Positions 44,782-54,447 of a DNA stretch of 64,000 nt are shown here, in pieces. The stretch is from Paenibacillus sp. (GTDB lineage Bacteria; Bacillota; Bacilli; Paenibacillales; YIM-B00363). Below the pieces are notes generated by a model. It saw nothing but the letters and a program-made list of their open reading frames with translations. It did not search any database and was not told where the DNA came from. Location of the stretch: positions 87,565 to 151,564 of the forward strand of contig NZ_DASQNA010000014.1 of assembly GCF_035645195.1 (NCBI RefSeq). The letters run 5' to 3'. Numbering within the stretch: position 1 is the stretch's first letter; each line of letters starts with the position of its first letter. The translations under genes and the position numbers were made by a program.

Positions 44782-45441
44782 ATGAAAGGGAATTCGTATT
44801 TGCACCGAAAGATCCACTCCTTACTTGGCGTCCTTCCGCTGGGCGGGTTTTTCGTCGAGCATTTGCTCACGAACTACTCTGCATATCAAGGCGGACAAGA
44901 ACGCTTTCTGGAGCACGTGCACTGGATCCACAGCCTGCCGCTCGTGTTGGCGCTCGAAATTTTCTTGATTTGGCTGCCGCTGCTGTACCACGGCGTATAC
45001 GGATTGTACGTGGCCTACCAGTCGCGGAACAACGTTTCGAACTACGGCTATGTGCGCAACTGGGCGTTCGCGCTCCAGCGCATTACCGGGGTCGTGACGT
45101 TCGTTTTCGTCATATGGCACATTTGGAACACGCGCGTTCAAATCGCGCTCGGCACGGTCGAGCAGGACGCGATCGGCGTGCACATGCATGAAATCGCGTC
45201 GAACCCGTTGTATTACTGGATTTATATTGTGTGCATCATCGCAGCAGTATTCCATTTCTGCAACGGCCTCTGGTCGTTCCTTGTATCCTGGGGCATTACG
45301 GTCGGTCCGCGCGCGCAGCGCGCAGCGTCGTATGCGACGATGGGCTTGTTCGTAATCATGACGATCATGTTTATCATGTCCCTGAACGCGTTCTTGGACG
45401 AATCTTTCGCGGAGCCGATCGCCTCTGCGTTCTTACAATAA
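44782..45441 (+). CDS. sdhC: Succinate dehydrogenase cytochrome b558 subunit
   Basis: 219 residues with five membrane helices. Membrane anchor that binds two b hemes and reduces menaquinone. Helix I YLHRKIHSLLGVLPLGGFFVEHLLTNYSA and helix III TGVVTFVFVIWHIWNTRVQ contain conserved His ligands. Start follows AACAGGGAGGAAC. First gene of sdhCAB. Confidence 0.95.
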   Translation: MKGNSYLHRKIHSLLGVLPLGGFFVEHLLTNYSAYQGGQERFLEHVHWIHSLPLVLALEIFLIWLPLLYHGVYGLYVAYQSRNNVSNYGYVRNWAFALQRITGVVTFVFVIWHIWNTRVQIALGTVEQDAIGVHMHEIASNPLYYWIYIVCIIAAVFHFCNGLWSFLVSWGITVGPRAQRAASYATMGLFVIMTIMFIMSLNAFLDESFAEPIASAFLQ

Positions 45442-45465
45442 ATGGGTGAGGAGTGAACGGAACTC

Positions 45466-47220
45466 ATGGCGAATCAAAACATCATTGTCGTCGGCGGCGG
45501 TCTCGCCGGTTTGATGGCGACCATTAAAGCGGCCGAAGCCGGCATGAAAGTAGATCTGTTTTCGCTCGTGCCCGTCAAGCGTTCCCACTCGGTGTGCGCG
45601 CAAGGCGGCATCAACGGCGCGGTGAACACGAAAGGCGAAGGCGACTCCCCTTGGGAGCATTTCGACGATACGATTTACGGCGGCGACTTCCTCGCGAACC
45701 AGCCTCCGGTCAAAGCGATGTGCGAAGCGGCCCCGGGCATCATCCACTTGATGGACCGGATGGGCGTTATGTTCAACCGGACGCCGGAAGGCCTCCTCGA
45801 TTTCCGCCGTTTCGGCGGCACGAAGCATCACCGCACGGCGTTCGCGGGCGCGACGACGGGCCAGCAGCTGCTGTACGCGCTCGATGAGCAAGTGCGCCGC
45901 TGGGAAGTCGCGGGCCTCGTGCAGAAGTACGAGCACTGGGAATTCCTCGGCGCGGTCATCGACGACGACGGCGTTTGCCGCGGCATCGCGGCGCAGGATC
46001 TTCGCTCGATGGAGGTGCACACGTTCCGCGCGGACGCGGTCATTTTGGCGACGGGCGGCCCCGGCATCATTTTCGGCAAGTCGACGAACTCGGTCATCAA
46101 CACGGGCACGGCGGCGAGCGCGGTGTATCAGCAAGGCGTGCACTACGCGAACGGCGAATTCATCCAAATTCACCCGACGGCCATCCCGGGCGACGACAAG
46201 CTTCGTCTTATGTCCGAGTCGGCGCGCGGCGAAGGCGGACGCATCTGGACGTACAAAGACGGCAAGCCGTGGTACTTCCTCGAGGAAAAATATCCGGCGT
46301 ACGGGAACCTTGTTCCCCGCGACATCGCGACGCGCGAAATTTTCCACGTCTGCGTAGACCTGAAGCTCGGCGTCAACGGCGAGAACATGGTGTACCTCGA
46401 CCTGTCGCATAAGGATCCGAAGGAACTCGACGTCAAACTCGGCGGCATCATCGAGATTTACGAGAAGTTCATGGGCGACGACCCGCGGAAAATTCCGATG
46501 AAAATTTTCCCGGCGGTTCACTACTCGATGGGCGGCATGTGGGTCGACTACAATCAGATGACGAACATCCCGGGCCTCTTCGCCGCGGGCGAGTGCGAAT
46601 ACCAATATCACGGCGCGAACCGCCTCGGCGCAAACTCGCTCCTGTCCGCGATTTTCGGCGGCATGGTGGCGGGCCCGAAAGCAGTCGAATATATCAAGGG
46701 CTTGAAAAAGTCCGCGGCCGACGTGGACGAGCGCGTATTCAGCCAAGAGCGCAAGCGTCACACGGAAAAGTACGAGTCGATTCTCGGCATGACGAAGGGC
46801 AACGAAAACCCGTACGTCCTGCATAAAGAGCTCGGCGAGTGGATGATCGACAACATGACGGTCGTCCGTTACAACAAGAAGCTTCAAGAGACGGACAACA
46901 AAATCCAAGAACTCATGGAGCGCTACAAAAACATCAACATCAACGACACGGCGAAATGGTCCAACCAAGCGGTCGCGTTCACGCGCCAGCTGTGGAACAT
47001 GTTCGAGCTCGCACGCGTCATGACGATCGGCGCGCTTATGCGGAACGAAAGCCGCGGCGCGCATTACAAACCGGAATTCCCGGAACGCGACGACGAGAAC
47101 TTCATGAAGACGACGATCGCGAAGTACACGCCGAACGGTCCGGAAATTTCCTACGAAGATATCGACGTCTCGCTCATCCCGCCGCGGAAGCGCGACTACA
47201 CATCGGATAAGAAAAAATAA
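45466..47220 (+). CDS. sdhA: Succinate dehydrogenase flavoprotein subunit
   Basis: 584 residues, cytoplasmic catalytic subunit that oxidises succinate to fumarate with covalent FAD. Dinucleotide-binding motif IIVVGGGLAGLMATIKAAEAG near the N-terminus, SVCAQGGINGAVN near residue 45 for FAD attachment and substrate loop, HPTAIPGDDKL and the arginine-rich active site RGEGGRIW, and CEYQYHGANRLGANSLLSAIFGG. Lies 24 bases after sdhC and 20 before sdhB. Confidence 0.97.
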   Translation: MANQNIIVVGGGLAGLMATIKAAEAGMKVDLFSLVPVKRSHSVCAQGGINGAVNTKGEGDSPWEHFDDTIYGGDFLANQPPVKAMCEAAPGIIHLMDRMGVMFNRTPEGLLDFRRFGGTKHHRTAFAGATTGQQLLYALDEQVRRWEVAGLVQKYEHWEFLGAVIDDDGVCRGIAAQDLRSMEVHTFRADAVILATGGPGIIFGKSTNSVINTGTAASAVYQQGVHYANGEFIQIHPTAIPGDDKLRLMSESARGEGGRIWTYKDGKPWYFLEEKYPAYGNLVPRDIATREIFHVCVDLKLGVNGENMVYLDLSHKDPKELDVKLGGIIEIYEKFMGDDPRKIPMKIFPAVHYSMGGMWVDYNQMTNIPGLFAAGECEYQYHGANRLGANSLLSAIFGGMVAGPKAVEYIKGLKKSAADVDERVFSQERKRHTEKYESILGMTKGNENPYVLHKELGEWMIDNMTVVRYNKKLQETDNKIQELMERYKNININDTAKWSNQAVAFTRQLWNMFELARVMTIGALMRNESRGAHYKPEFPERDDENFMKTTIAKYTPNGPEISYEDIDVSLIPPRKRDYTSDKKK

Positions 47221-47240
47221 AAAAGGAGGGTGCTGATTCG

Positions 47241-48008
47241 ATGTCTACGACAGTGGCGAACGAGAAAAAAACGGTTAAGTTTATCGTAAAGCGACAGGAT
47301 ACGCCGGATTCTCAACCGTACACGGAGGAATTCGAAATCCCGTACCGCCCGAACATGAACGTCATCAGCGCGCTCATGGAAGTGCAGCGAAATCCCGTGA
47401 ACGCGAAGGGCGAACAGACGGCAGCGGTATGCTGGGAGTCGAACTGCCTCGAGGAAGTTTGCGGCGCCTGCTCCATGGTGATCAACGGCAAGCCTCGCCA
47501 AGCGTGCACGGCGCTCGTCGACAAGCTCGAGCAGCCAGTTCGGCTTGAACCGATGAAGACGTTCCCGGTCATGCGGGACCTCGTCATCGACCGCGGCCGC
47601 ATGTTCAACGCGCTGAAGCGCGTGAAGGCGTGGATTCCGATCGATGGCACGTACGACCTCGGCCCGGGTCCGCGCATGGCGGAAGCGAAGCGCCAGTGGG
47701 CGTACGAGCTGTCCAAGTGCATGACGTGCGGCGTCTGCCTCGAGGCGTGCCCGAACGTGAACGAACGAAGCGACTTCATCGGCCCGGCGCCGATTTCGCA
47801 GGTGCGGCTGTTCAACGCGCATCCGACGGGCGAGATGAACGCCGACGAGCGTCTGGAAGCGCTCATGACAGACGGCGGCATCGAAGGCTGCGGCAACTCG
47901 CAAAACTGCGTGCAGTCGTGCCCGAAGGGCATTCCGCTCACGACGTCGATCGCGGCGATCAACCGCGACACGACGAAGCTGCTGTTCAAGAAGTGGCTGA
48001 CGCAGTAA
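47241..48008 (+). CDS. sdhB: Succinate dehydrogenase iron-sulfur subunit
   Basis: 255 residues carrying three Fe-S clusters: 2Fe-2S (CWESNCLEEVCGACS), 4Fe-4S (CMTCGVCLEACP) and 3Fe-4S (CGNSQNCVQSCPKGI). It passes electrons from FAD to the cytochrome b subunit. AAAGGAGGG precedes the ATG. Last gene of the operon, followed by a strong terminator. Confidence 0.97.
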   Translation: MSTTVANEKKTVKFIVKRQDTPDSQPYTEEFEIPYRPNMNVISALMEVQRNPVNAKGEQTAAVCWESNCLEEVCGACSMVINGKPRQACTALVDKLEQPVRLEPMKTFPVMRDLVIDRGRMFNALKRVKAWIPIDGTYDLGPGPRMAEAKRQWAYELSKCMTCGVCLEACPNVNERSDFIGPAPISQVRLFNAHPTGEMNADERLEALMTDGGIEGCGNSQNCVQSCPKGIPLTTSIAAINRDTTKLLFKKWLTQ

Positions 48009-48022
48009 TAGCAAACATCTTC

Positions 48023-48079
48023 AATAATAAAGCCTGCAGGCAGTTCCGCTGGAACAATCCTGCAGGCTTTATTATTTTT
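48023..48079 (+). terminator. sdhCAB terminator
   Basis: AATAATAAAGCCTGCAGG pairs perfectly with CCTGCAGGCTTTATTATT over an 18-base loop, then TTT. Confidence 0.92.
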
Positions 48080-48155
48080 GAGATAAATACAATGTGCAAT
48101 CTTGGTTTTTATTATAAAATATCAATGTTAAAAACTTTCGTTATCGGGGTGCTGA

Positions 48156-49085
48156 ATGAATAGAAGCTATTATTTGCGGACGTTCCTGAACCATTTCTGG
48201 CTGAGACCGGAAAACGCTATTCTGCTTTCGCTGCGGGCAGAGTCATATTGGAAAACGATTCAAGCGGCGGGGGCGGACGGAACTAAAATCGACGTCTCCT
48301 GCGGCGACGGCGTTTTTTCATTTTTAACGTTCGGCGGTCAAACATCCCCAGATTCGGACATGTTTAGAGCTATTAAGTTCGGAAAACGTGAGGGAGAGTT
48401 CGATGCATTCGATTTTTTCGACGATACTTATAAAATCAAGGTAGAAAAATCCCCAGAGATTCGTTATGAGTATGGGGCCGATTGGAAGAGCTCCCTCATC
48501 CAGAAGGCGGAGAAATTAAACTTCTACGACAATACTTTGGTGCATGACAACAACCTTCCGCTGCCTTTTGCGGACGAATCGATGGACTATGTGTATTCAA
48601 ACAGCTCTTATTGGGTAGAAAACTTTGAAAACCACATTAAGGACCTCGTCCGAATCACGAAGCAAGGTGGATATGTCGTTTTACAAATCAAAAACGACAA
48701 TATTAAGAAGCTTTCCTCCAAAGTTTATGCGCCGATGATGGGCGAAACGTTCCATAAAATTATTGATGCCGGACGAGCTTCCACTTGGAAAGGTCTTCGT
48801 TCGAAGGACGAGCTTGTTCGCTTCATTTCTTCCATTGACGATGCGAAGCTAGAAACGATAGAGCCGATTTACGGTGATATCTTAGCAGTCGTTTGGGATA
48901 TCGGACTTAGGCCGTTATTCAATCCGCTGGTGAAAATGGCGAACAATTTAAGCGACGGACAGCGCATCGAAATCAAGAACGAGTGGAACGAAATTTTCTT
49001 CCAACTGTTTGAAGAAGTTATTAACAAATACCGTGTCGTCGAGGAGCAGGCGATCGAGCACACATTCGTCCTCCGGAAGTTGTAA
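48156..49085 (+). CDS. Class I SAM-dependent methyltransferase-like protein, AT-rich gene
   Basis: 309 residues, soluble. IDVSCGDGVFSFLTFGG (about residues 45-61) resembles the SAM-binding motif I, and LPFADESMDYVYSNSSYWVENFENHIKDLVRITKQGGYVVLQIK (about 136-180, split by the acidic SMDY) the DMDYV/motif III-IV region of methyltransferases. The gene is clearly more AT-rich than its neighbours, with many AAA, ATT and TTT codons, which points to recent acquisition. It stands alone between two terminators. The acceptor is unknown. Confidence 0.7.
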   Translation: MNRSYYLRTFLNHFWLRPENAILLSLRAESYWKTIQAAGADGTKIDVSCGDGVFSFLTFGGQTSPDSDMFRAIKFGKREGEFDAFDFFDDTYKIKVEKSPEIRYEYGADWKSSLIQKAEKLNFYDNTLVHDNNLPLPFADESMDYVYSNSSYWVENFENHIKDLVRITKQGGYVVLQIKNDNIKKLSSKVYAPMMGETFHKIIDAGRASTWKGLRSKDELVRFISSIDDAKLETIEPIYGDILAVVWDIGLRPLFNPLVKMANNLSDGQRIEIKNEWNEIFFQLFEEVINKYRVVEEQAIEHTFVLRKL

Positions 49086-49120
49086 TCACTACCGAAAGAT
49101 CCATAAGCTATGTTACCAAT

Positions 49121-49161
49121 GACCAGCCCTCGGTCGAACTTGTTCGACTAGGGGGCTGGTC
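49121..49161. terminator. Bidirectional terminator after the methyltransferase gene
   Basis: GACCAGCCC...GTCGAA / TTCGAC...GGGGCTGGTC with small internal mismatches, then TTATC. Confidence 0.7.
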
Positions 49162-49164
49162 TTA

Positions 49165-50076
49165 TCAATCGCTCCAATCCACCGATACGACCTGCCGCGT
49201 TCGCGTATCGATCGCCGCGGCCATTTCGCGGGGCGAGCCGCCCAGTTCGCTTCGGAAACGAACGACCAACCGCTCTTCCGTCCTCTCGCCCCCGGCGAAC
49301 CGCGGCTCGATCTCGCGGAGCGATTCGACCGTTCGGCGGTCGGTTCGCGCCCATTGACCGTCTGTATCTTTGAGATACCATATTCCGTTCTCCTCTTTGA
49401 CCAAATGCGCATACGTGCGCTCCGCGAACCACTGACCGGCGCGGGCGTCTTCCAGGGCGAGGGTGATCGCTTCTTGGACGGAAATCAAATCGCGCTCCCC
49501 CGCGACGGCGAATTTCGCCTCGGAGGAAATGTCGGCAAGCGGCCGCGCCCCGTAGCGCGCAATCATGGCGTCCAGCGATTCCCCGTCGCGGCGTTCCATC
49601 TCGCCGGCCAGCACGACGGCCAGCAGCTTGTAGCTGCCGGAGGGCGCGGGAATGTCGTCGCCCGACCCGAACCCAGACCAAGGATCGGCTACGCGCTGAT
49701 CCCACACATAGGTTTGTTCCAGCGTTTCGTACGGACCCAACGTATACACGAACAGATCGGATATGTCCGCGTGCGCCGCGGCGCGTTCCAAGCGACTCTC
49801 CGGCACGAACTCGCCCTGCCAATGTTCCGCCTGGTGCACGGCTCGCACGAGAGCGATCCCCTCGGCGTTCCCGGGCACGGTGACGGTTTGCTCGTCGCCG
49901 GTTCGGTTGACGATCGTGACGGCGGCGGCGATCGATTCCCCGAGCTCGTATTCCGTCCGAGTCAGTTGAACGGTTATCGCGATGCCGGGGTTATCGGAAG
50001 TTCCCGCGTCATGATCAATGCAGACGATGAAGATGGCGAGCGTCAAAAGGAACGAACTTCTTTTCCATAGGCTCAT
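49165..50076 (-). CDS. Secreted BsuPI-domain-like protein
   Basis: 303 residues with an N-terminal hydrophobic segment (about 9-25). The region about 35-170 resembles a BsuPI (proteinase inhibitor) fold: VQLTRTEYELGESIAAAVTIVNRTG, ...PYETLEQTYVWDQR, PSGSYKL. The C-terminal part ends in PREMAAAIDTRTRQVVSVDWSD, similar to a PepSY-like strand pair. The ATG at 50076 follows CGGAGGATTTG; a longer start at 50106 has no site. Function unknown. Confidence 0.65.
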   Translation of the reverse strand: MSLWKRSSFLLTLAIFIVCIDHDAGTSDNPGIAITVQLTRTEYELGESIAAAVTIVNRTGDEQTVTVPGNAEGIALVRAVHQAEHWQGEFVPESRLERAAAHADISDLFVYTLGPYETLEQTYVWDQRVADPWSGFGSGDDIPAPSGSYKLLAVVLAGEMERRDGESLDAMIARYGARPLADISSEAKFAVAGERDLISVQEAITLALEDARAGQWFAERTYAHLVKEENGIWYLKDTDGQWARTDRRTVESLREIEPRFAGGERTEERLVVRFRSELGGSPREMAAAIDTRTRQVVSVDWSD

Positions 50077-50207
50077 CTCACAAATCCTCCGTATTTTTCG
50101 TCTCAATACGTTTGCTTACCCGCCGGGGTTCCGCCTTTGCCGATCAGATCCGCCTCAAAAAATAAATCGCGTGCACCGCGAAGGCGCCGTCTAGCGGCTT
50201 TCGACCG

Positions 50208-50216
50208 TGGTATAAT
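50208..50216 (+). promoter_or_regulatory. Extended -10 promoter of MFS gene
   Basis: TGG-TATAAT (50208-50216). No clear -35. Confidence 0.6.
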
Positions 50217-50254
50217 AGGGTTCAATCTCAACGAGAACCGAGGTGAGCCGCGGC

Positions 50255-51490
50255 ATGACGCTCCCGCTGATGTTGCGGAGACGGCCCGCTCCCGCTTCCT
50301 TGCCGCCCGAGAAGCGGCTGTCCAAGGAAGCCGTCGCGACGATTACGCTGCACAGCCTGTACCAGCTCGGCGCTTCCATGTCGGGCGTGTTCTTAAACTT
50401 ATATTTGTGGCGGCTGACGGAGAGCCTTACGATCAACGGCTGGTACGCGCTGCTGACGTACGCGATCGGGCCGCCGGCGTTCCTGCTCGCCGGCAAATTC
50501 GCGAAGACGAGGGACCGGCTGTTTACATACCGGATCGGCATCGCCGCGACCGCGTTGTTTTATTTGCTCGTCGTCATCGCCGGCGCCCGCGTCGCCGATT
50601 ACTTTTTCGTTTTCGCGCTGCTGCAGGGCACGGCCGGCGCCTTTTATTGGCTCGGGTATTTGACGCTCATGTATGACGTATCGACCGATGCGAATCGAAT
50701 CCGTTATTTGGGACTGAACTCGATTGCGTTCAATTTGGCCGGACTGATCGGCCCGGCGACGGCCGGCTTCGTGATCGCGTTACACGGCGGGTTGGAGGGC
50801 TACATGCTCGTGTTCACGGGGGCGTTCCTGCTGTTCGCGGCGACGACGGCCGGCAGCTTCCGATTGAAGGCGCAGGGCACGCATCATAAGTCGTATTACG
50901 TGCGATTGGTACCGTTGCTGCTGCGGAAAAACGAAGCGTTCCGGCACGGCCTGTACGGCTGGTGGTGCCTTGGATTGTACCAAGGGCTGCTGCTGTTTTT
51001 GCCGAACATCTTGCTGTTCCATGTGCTTGGTCAGGAGGATTTGGTCGGCTACGCCGGCGTCGGTCTGCTGGGGCTGACGATTGCGACTAGTTACGCGCTG
51101 TCCCGCTACGGCAAGCCGGAGTTCGCGAAGCGGTACAGCCTCGCCGCGGCGGCGGCTTTCACGACGGGGGCGGCGACGCTCGCGGCGTTCGGCGTAACGC
51201 CTTGGACGGTTGCGGCGTTCGCGATGTCGTTCTATGCCTGCATGCCGCTGCTCGTCAATTCGTTCTCCGCGTATCATTACCGGCTCGTCGGCCAGCTGCC
51301 GCTCAAAGGCAACCTGCGGGTGGAGACGATCGTCGCCCGGGAGACGTTCATTAACCTCGGGCGCGTGATCGGATTAATTTTGCTTATTTTGCTTTCGAAG
51401 GATTTGTCCAGTCCTTGGCTCGGCGCCGTTGTCCTTTTCGCCGCGGCGATGCAATTCCATTTCGCTTGGATCATCAAACGGGAGCGGTGA
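50255..51490 (+). CDS. MFS transporter
   Basis: 411 residues with about twelve helices. Start MTLPLMLRRRPAP; GAGGTGA lies upstream of ATG 50255. The TM regions SLYQLGASMSGVFLNLYLWRL and IRYLGLNSIAFNLAGLIGPATAGFVIAL are typical of MFS_1 permeases. Substrate unknown. Its last 17 bases overlap the 3' end of the AraC gene on the other strand. Confidence 0.85.
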   Translation: MTLPLMLRRRPAPASLPPEKRLSKEAVATITLHSLYQLGASMSGVFLNLYLWRLTESLTINGWYALLTYAIGPPAFLLAGKFAKTRDRLFTYRIGIAATALFYLLVVIAGARVADYFFVFALLQGTAGAFYWLGYLTLMYDVSTDANRIRYLGLNSIAFNLAGLIGPATAGFVIALHGGLEGYMLVFTGAFLLFAATTAGSFRLKAQGTHHKSYYVRLVPLLLRKNEAFRHGLYGWWCLGLYQGLLLFLPNILLFHVLGQEDLVGYAGVGLLGLTIATSYALSRYGKPEFAKRYSLAAAAAFTTGAATLAAFGVTPWTVAAFAMSFYACMPLLVNSFSAYHYRLVGQLPLKGNLRVETIVARETFINLGRVIGLILLILLSKDLSSPWLGAVVLFAAAMQFHFAWIIKRER

Positions 51491-52361
51491 CGCCCCGTTT
51501 TTTCTGTTTGCGGTAATCCGTCGGCGCGACGCCTCGGCTTTCTTTGAACATGCGGGAGAACGTCTTGTACGAGCCGAAGCCGACTTCGTGCGCGATGTCC
51601 GTGACGCTCATGTCGGTGGAGGCGAGCAGGCTGCTCGCTTGGCGGAGCCGAAGCTCGTGCAGAAACCGGACGAACGTTTGGCCCGTAGCTTCCTTGATCA
51701 CTTCGCTCATGCGGGAGACGCTGAGCGAAAACTTCCGCGCGAGCTCGGTCAGCGTCAGCTCTTCTTGATAGTTGCTGTGGATGTAGCGGATGACGGCCCA
51801 AACGGTGCTCCGCCGGCTGGTCGCGATCGGGGGCGGCGCCGACGGCGGGATAGGCTCCCGCTGGCGCAGCCGGTCGAACCGGACGAGCGTCTCCATCAGC
51901 TTCGCCTTCAGCAGCGTGTCGCGCCACCGGTCGTCCGCGCGGTATTCGCGGTGCATGTCTTCGACGAGCCGCTTCATCTCTTCCATCGCCCGCTCGCCGA
52001 ACTGCGCGTGCGCGGGCAGCGCGTCAAGGCCGGCGAACAGCTCGCCGAAGGCGCCGCTCATGCCGGTTTCGACAAGCAGCTCCATGCCGAAGTTGCAATT
52101 GTACAGGACAAGCGTGCTGCCGGGATCCGTAAACAGCTCGTGCACCTGATACGGCAGAATGAACGTGAACGTGCCGGGCACCATCGGGTGGCGCACCCCG
52201 TCGATCGTCTCCGAGCCGCTGCCTTCGACGACGAACGAAAATTCGAGAAAATCGTGCCGATGCGCCGGATAGCCGGCGGTCAGACGGTGCAGGCCGATAT
52301 GGAAAGGGAAGGGCGCGTGCATATTCGGGTACGTGCGCAAATACTCGGGGTAATGGGTCAT
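51474..52361 (-). CDS. AraC-family regulator with cupin sensor domain
   Basis: 295 residues. The N-terminal half is an AraC-binding cupin (PFHIGLHRLTAGYPAHRHDFLEF); the C-terminal 100 residues contain two helix-turn-helix motifs (LTELARKFSLSVSRMSEVIKE and SVTDIAHEVGFGSYKTFSRMF). GGAGGA lies eight bases before ATG 52361. It is divergent from the oxidoreductase-isomerase pair, its likely target. Confidence 0.9.
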   Translation of the reverse strand: MTHYPEYLRTYPNMHAPFPFHIGLHRLTAGYPAHRHDFLEFSFVVEGSGSETIDGVRHPMVPGTFTFILPYQVHELFTDPGSTLVLYNCNFGMELLVETGMSGAFGELFAGLDALPAHAQFGERAMEEMKRLVEDMHREYRADDRWRDTLLKAKLMETLVRFDRLRQREPIPPSAPPPIATSRRSTVWAVIRYIHSNYQEELTLTELARKFSLSVSRMSEVIKEATGQTFVRFLHELRLRQASSLLASTDMSVTDIAHEVGFGSYKTFSRMFKESRGVAPTDYRKQKKRGVTAPV

Positions 52362-52474
52362 GCGGCGGCTCCTCCGAAAAAATGAGACATTAACCGAAAC
52401 GAGCGGTACGTTCTTTCCGCACGGCTCGTATACCATGATGATAGCAAACATTCGATCTCGGGAGGAATAGCAAG

Positions 52475-53545
52475 ATGAGCAATAAAATTCGAATTGGCGT
52501 CATCGGGGCAGGCAACATTGGAAACGTTCACATGCAGGAGTTTTCGAAACTCGCGGACCAGTGCGAAATTACGGCAGTCACGGACGCTTACTTGCCGCTC
52601 GCGGAAGCGCGGGCGAAGGAATACGGGATCGGCTTCGTGGCGCCTTCGCCGGAGGCGTTGATCGAAGACGATCGAGTAGACGCCGTCGTCATCGGCGTGC
52701 CGAACCAGTTCCACGCGCCTCTTGCGGTGCATGCGCTGAAGGCGAACAAGCACGTCCTGTTGGAAAAGCCGATGGGCATCAACGCGGAGGCGGCGCGAGA
52801 CATTATGCGCGCGGCGCGCGATTCGGACCGGACGCTGATGGTCGCCCATCAGATGCGCTGGGAGCCGGTGCCGATGCAAATTAAGGCGCAGGTGGAGCGC
52901 GGGGAGCTCGGCCGCATTTACACGGCGAAGACGGGCTGGTACCGCCGGAAGGGCATTCCCGGCTGGGGTACGTGGTTCACGCGGATGGATCAATCGGGCG
53001 GCGGCCCGCTCATCGATATCGGCGTTCATATGCTCGACTTGGCGCTGTACCTGATGGGCAACCCGAAGCCGGTCTCCGTTTACGGCTCGACGTACGCGGA
53101 GTTCGGGCCGAAGCGCAAAGGCATCGGCACGTGGGGCAAGCCGAACTGGGACGGCGTGTACGACGTCGAGGATTTGGCTACGGCCATGATTAAAATGGAG
53201 GATGGCTCTTCGCTGACGCTCGAGGTGAGCTGGGCGGTCCATATGGACACGGACAGCACGCCGTTCATCCACCTGATGGGCAGCGAAGGCGGGGCGTCGT
53301 ACCGCGGCAGCCACGGCAAGCTGCTGACCGAGAAGTTCGACCGTCCGATGGAGGTCGAGCTGCGTGCGCCGGAGCAGGACGAAGGCGCGCGTCAGCGGCT
53401 GTCGAAGCATTTCCTCGAGTGCGTGCGCGAAGGCAAGCAGCCGATTACGTCGGCTCTGACGGGCTTTACGAACAACCTCGTGCTCGACGCGATTTACGAA
53501 TCGTCGCGCACGGGCAGCGAAGTAAAGCTGAACTGGGACTATTAA
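52475..53545 (+). CDS. Gfo/Idh/MocA-family oxidoreductase
   Basis: 356 residues. NAD(P)-binding motif IGVIGAGNIGNVHM at residues 7-20, the EKPM motif near 96 and a C-terminal alpha/beta domain with GGGPLIDIGVHMLDL near 175. Family members act on myo-inositol and other sugars. Start follows GGGAGGAATAG. It forms an operon with the isomerase downstream (22 bases). Confidence 0.92.
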   Translation: MSNKIRIGVIGAGNIGNVHMQEFSKLADQCEITAVTDAYLPLAEARAKEYGIGFVAPSPEALIEDDRVDAVVIGVPNQFHAPLAVHALKANKHVLLEKPMGINAEAARDIMRAARDSDRTLMVAHQMRWEPVPMQIKAQVERGELGRIYTAKTGWYRRKGIPGWGTWFTRMDQSGGGPLIDIGVHMLDLALYLMGNPKPVSVYGSTYAEFGPKRKGIGTWGKPNWDGVYDVEDLATAMIKMEDGSSLTLEVSWAVHMDTDSTPFIHLMGSEGGASYRGSHGKLLTEKFDRPMEVELRAPEQDEGARQRLSKHFLECVREGKQPITSALTGFTNNLVLDAIYESSRTGSEVKLNWDY

Positions 53546-53566
53546 TCGGTCGAAGGAGACGGTACG

Positions 53567-54406
53567 ATGAAGATCGGATTGACGCGCGCCGGACTCGGCA
53601 ATATCGGGACGGACGAACGATTCATTGAACTGGCGGGCGCCTACGGCTTCGAGGCGGTCGACGTCGACCCGCTGGGACTGATCGAGCGGGGCGGAGCGGA
53701 CGGCGCCCGCGCGCTGCTCGAGAAGAGCGGCGTCTCGATCGGCGCGATGGGACTGCCGGTCGAATGGCGGACGACGGACGAGGCGTTCCGCGCCGGGCTT
53801 GCGAAGCTGCAAGCCGCCGCGGAAGCGGGGGCGCAGCTCGGCTGCACCGCATGCTGCACCTACATTTTGCCGTCGACGGACCTGCCGGCCGCCCACTTCA
53901 TGGCGCAGGCGATTCGCCGGCTGCGCCTGTGCGCGCAGCTGCTCGGGGCGTACGGCATCCGCCTCGGCCTCGAGTATGTCGGTCCGCATCATCTGCGGAC
54001 GCGGTGGGCGAATCCGTACATTTGGACGCAGGAGGAGACGCTGGAGCTGATCGAGGCGATCGGCGAACCGAACGTCGGCCTGCTGCTCGATTCGTACCAC
54101 TGGTACACGACAGGGCTCGCCGCCGACGACATCGCTGCGCTGCAGCCGCACCAGATCGTGCACGTCCATTTGAACGACGCGCGCGACGTGCCGGTATCGG
54201 AGGCGCTCGACAACGACCGCGTGTACCCGGGCGAGGGCGTGATCGATTTGCCCGCGTTCCTGCGCGCGGTCCATGCGACCGGCTACCGCGGCGCGGTGTC
54301 GCAGGAGGTGCTGACGCCGTCCGCGCCGACCGACCCGGCCGAAGCGCTGCTGCAGCGCACCAAAGCCGGCTTCGACCGCGTGTTCGCGGCGGCAGGATTG
54401 CGCTGA
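53567..54406 (+). CDS. Sugar phosphate isomerase/epimerase (AP endonuclease-2 fold)
   Basis: 279-residue TIM-barrel protein. Metal-binding residues are expected in LGLEYVGPHHL, VGLLLDSYHWY, IVHVHLNDAR and VSQEVLTPS, all present. With the adjacent dehydrogenase and AraC regulator it suggests a small sugar or inositol-derivative catabolic unit. The exact substrate is not known. Confidence 0.9.
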   Translation: MKIGLTRAGLGNIGTDERFIELAGAYGFEAVDVDPLGLIERGGADGARALLEKSGVSIGAMGLPVEWRTTDEAFRAGLAKLQAAAEAGAQLGCTACCTYILPSTDLPAAHFMAQAIRRLRLCAQLLGAYGIRLGLEYVGPHHLRTRWANPYIWTQEETLELIEAIGEPNVGLLLDSYHWYTTGLAADDIAALQPHQIVHVHLNDARDVPVSEALDNDRVYPGEGVIDLPAFLRAVHATGYRGAVSQEVLTPSAPTDPAEALLQRTKAGFDRVFAAAGLR

Positions 54407-54447
54407 GCCGGCGCGGAAGTTCGGGGGGCGCATTTGTCATCAAACGG

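Noticed and set aside
52358..54433. 690-codon minus-strand frame opposite the sugar genes
   Set aside because: Arg/His/Leu-rich antisense shadow of two well-recognised plus-strand genes.
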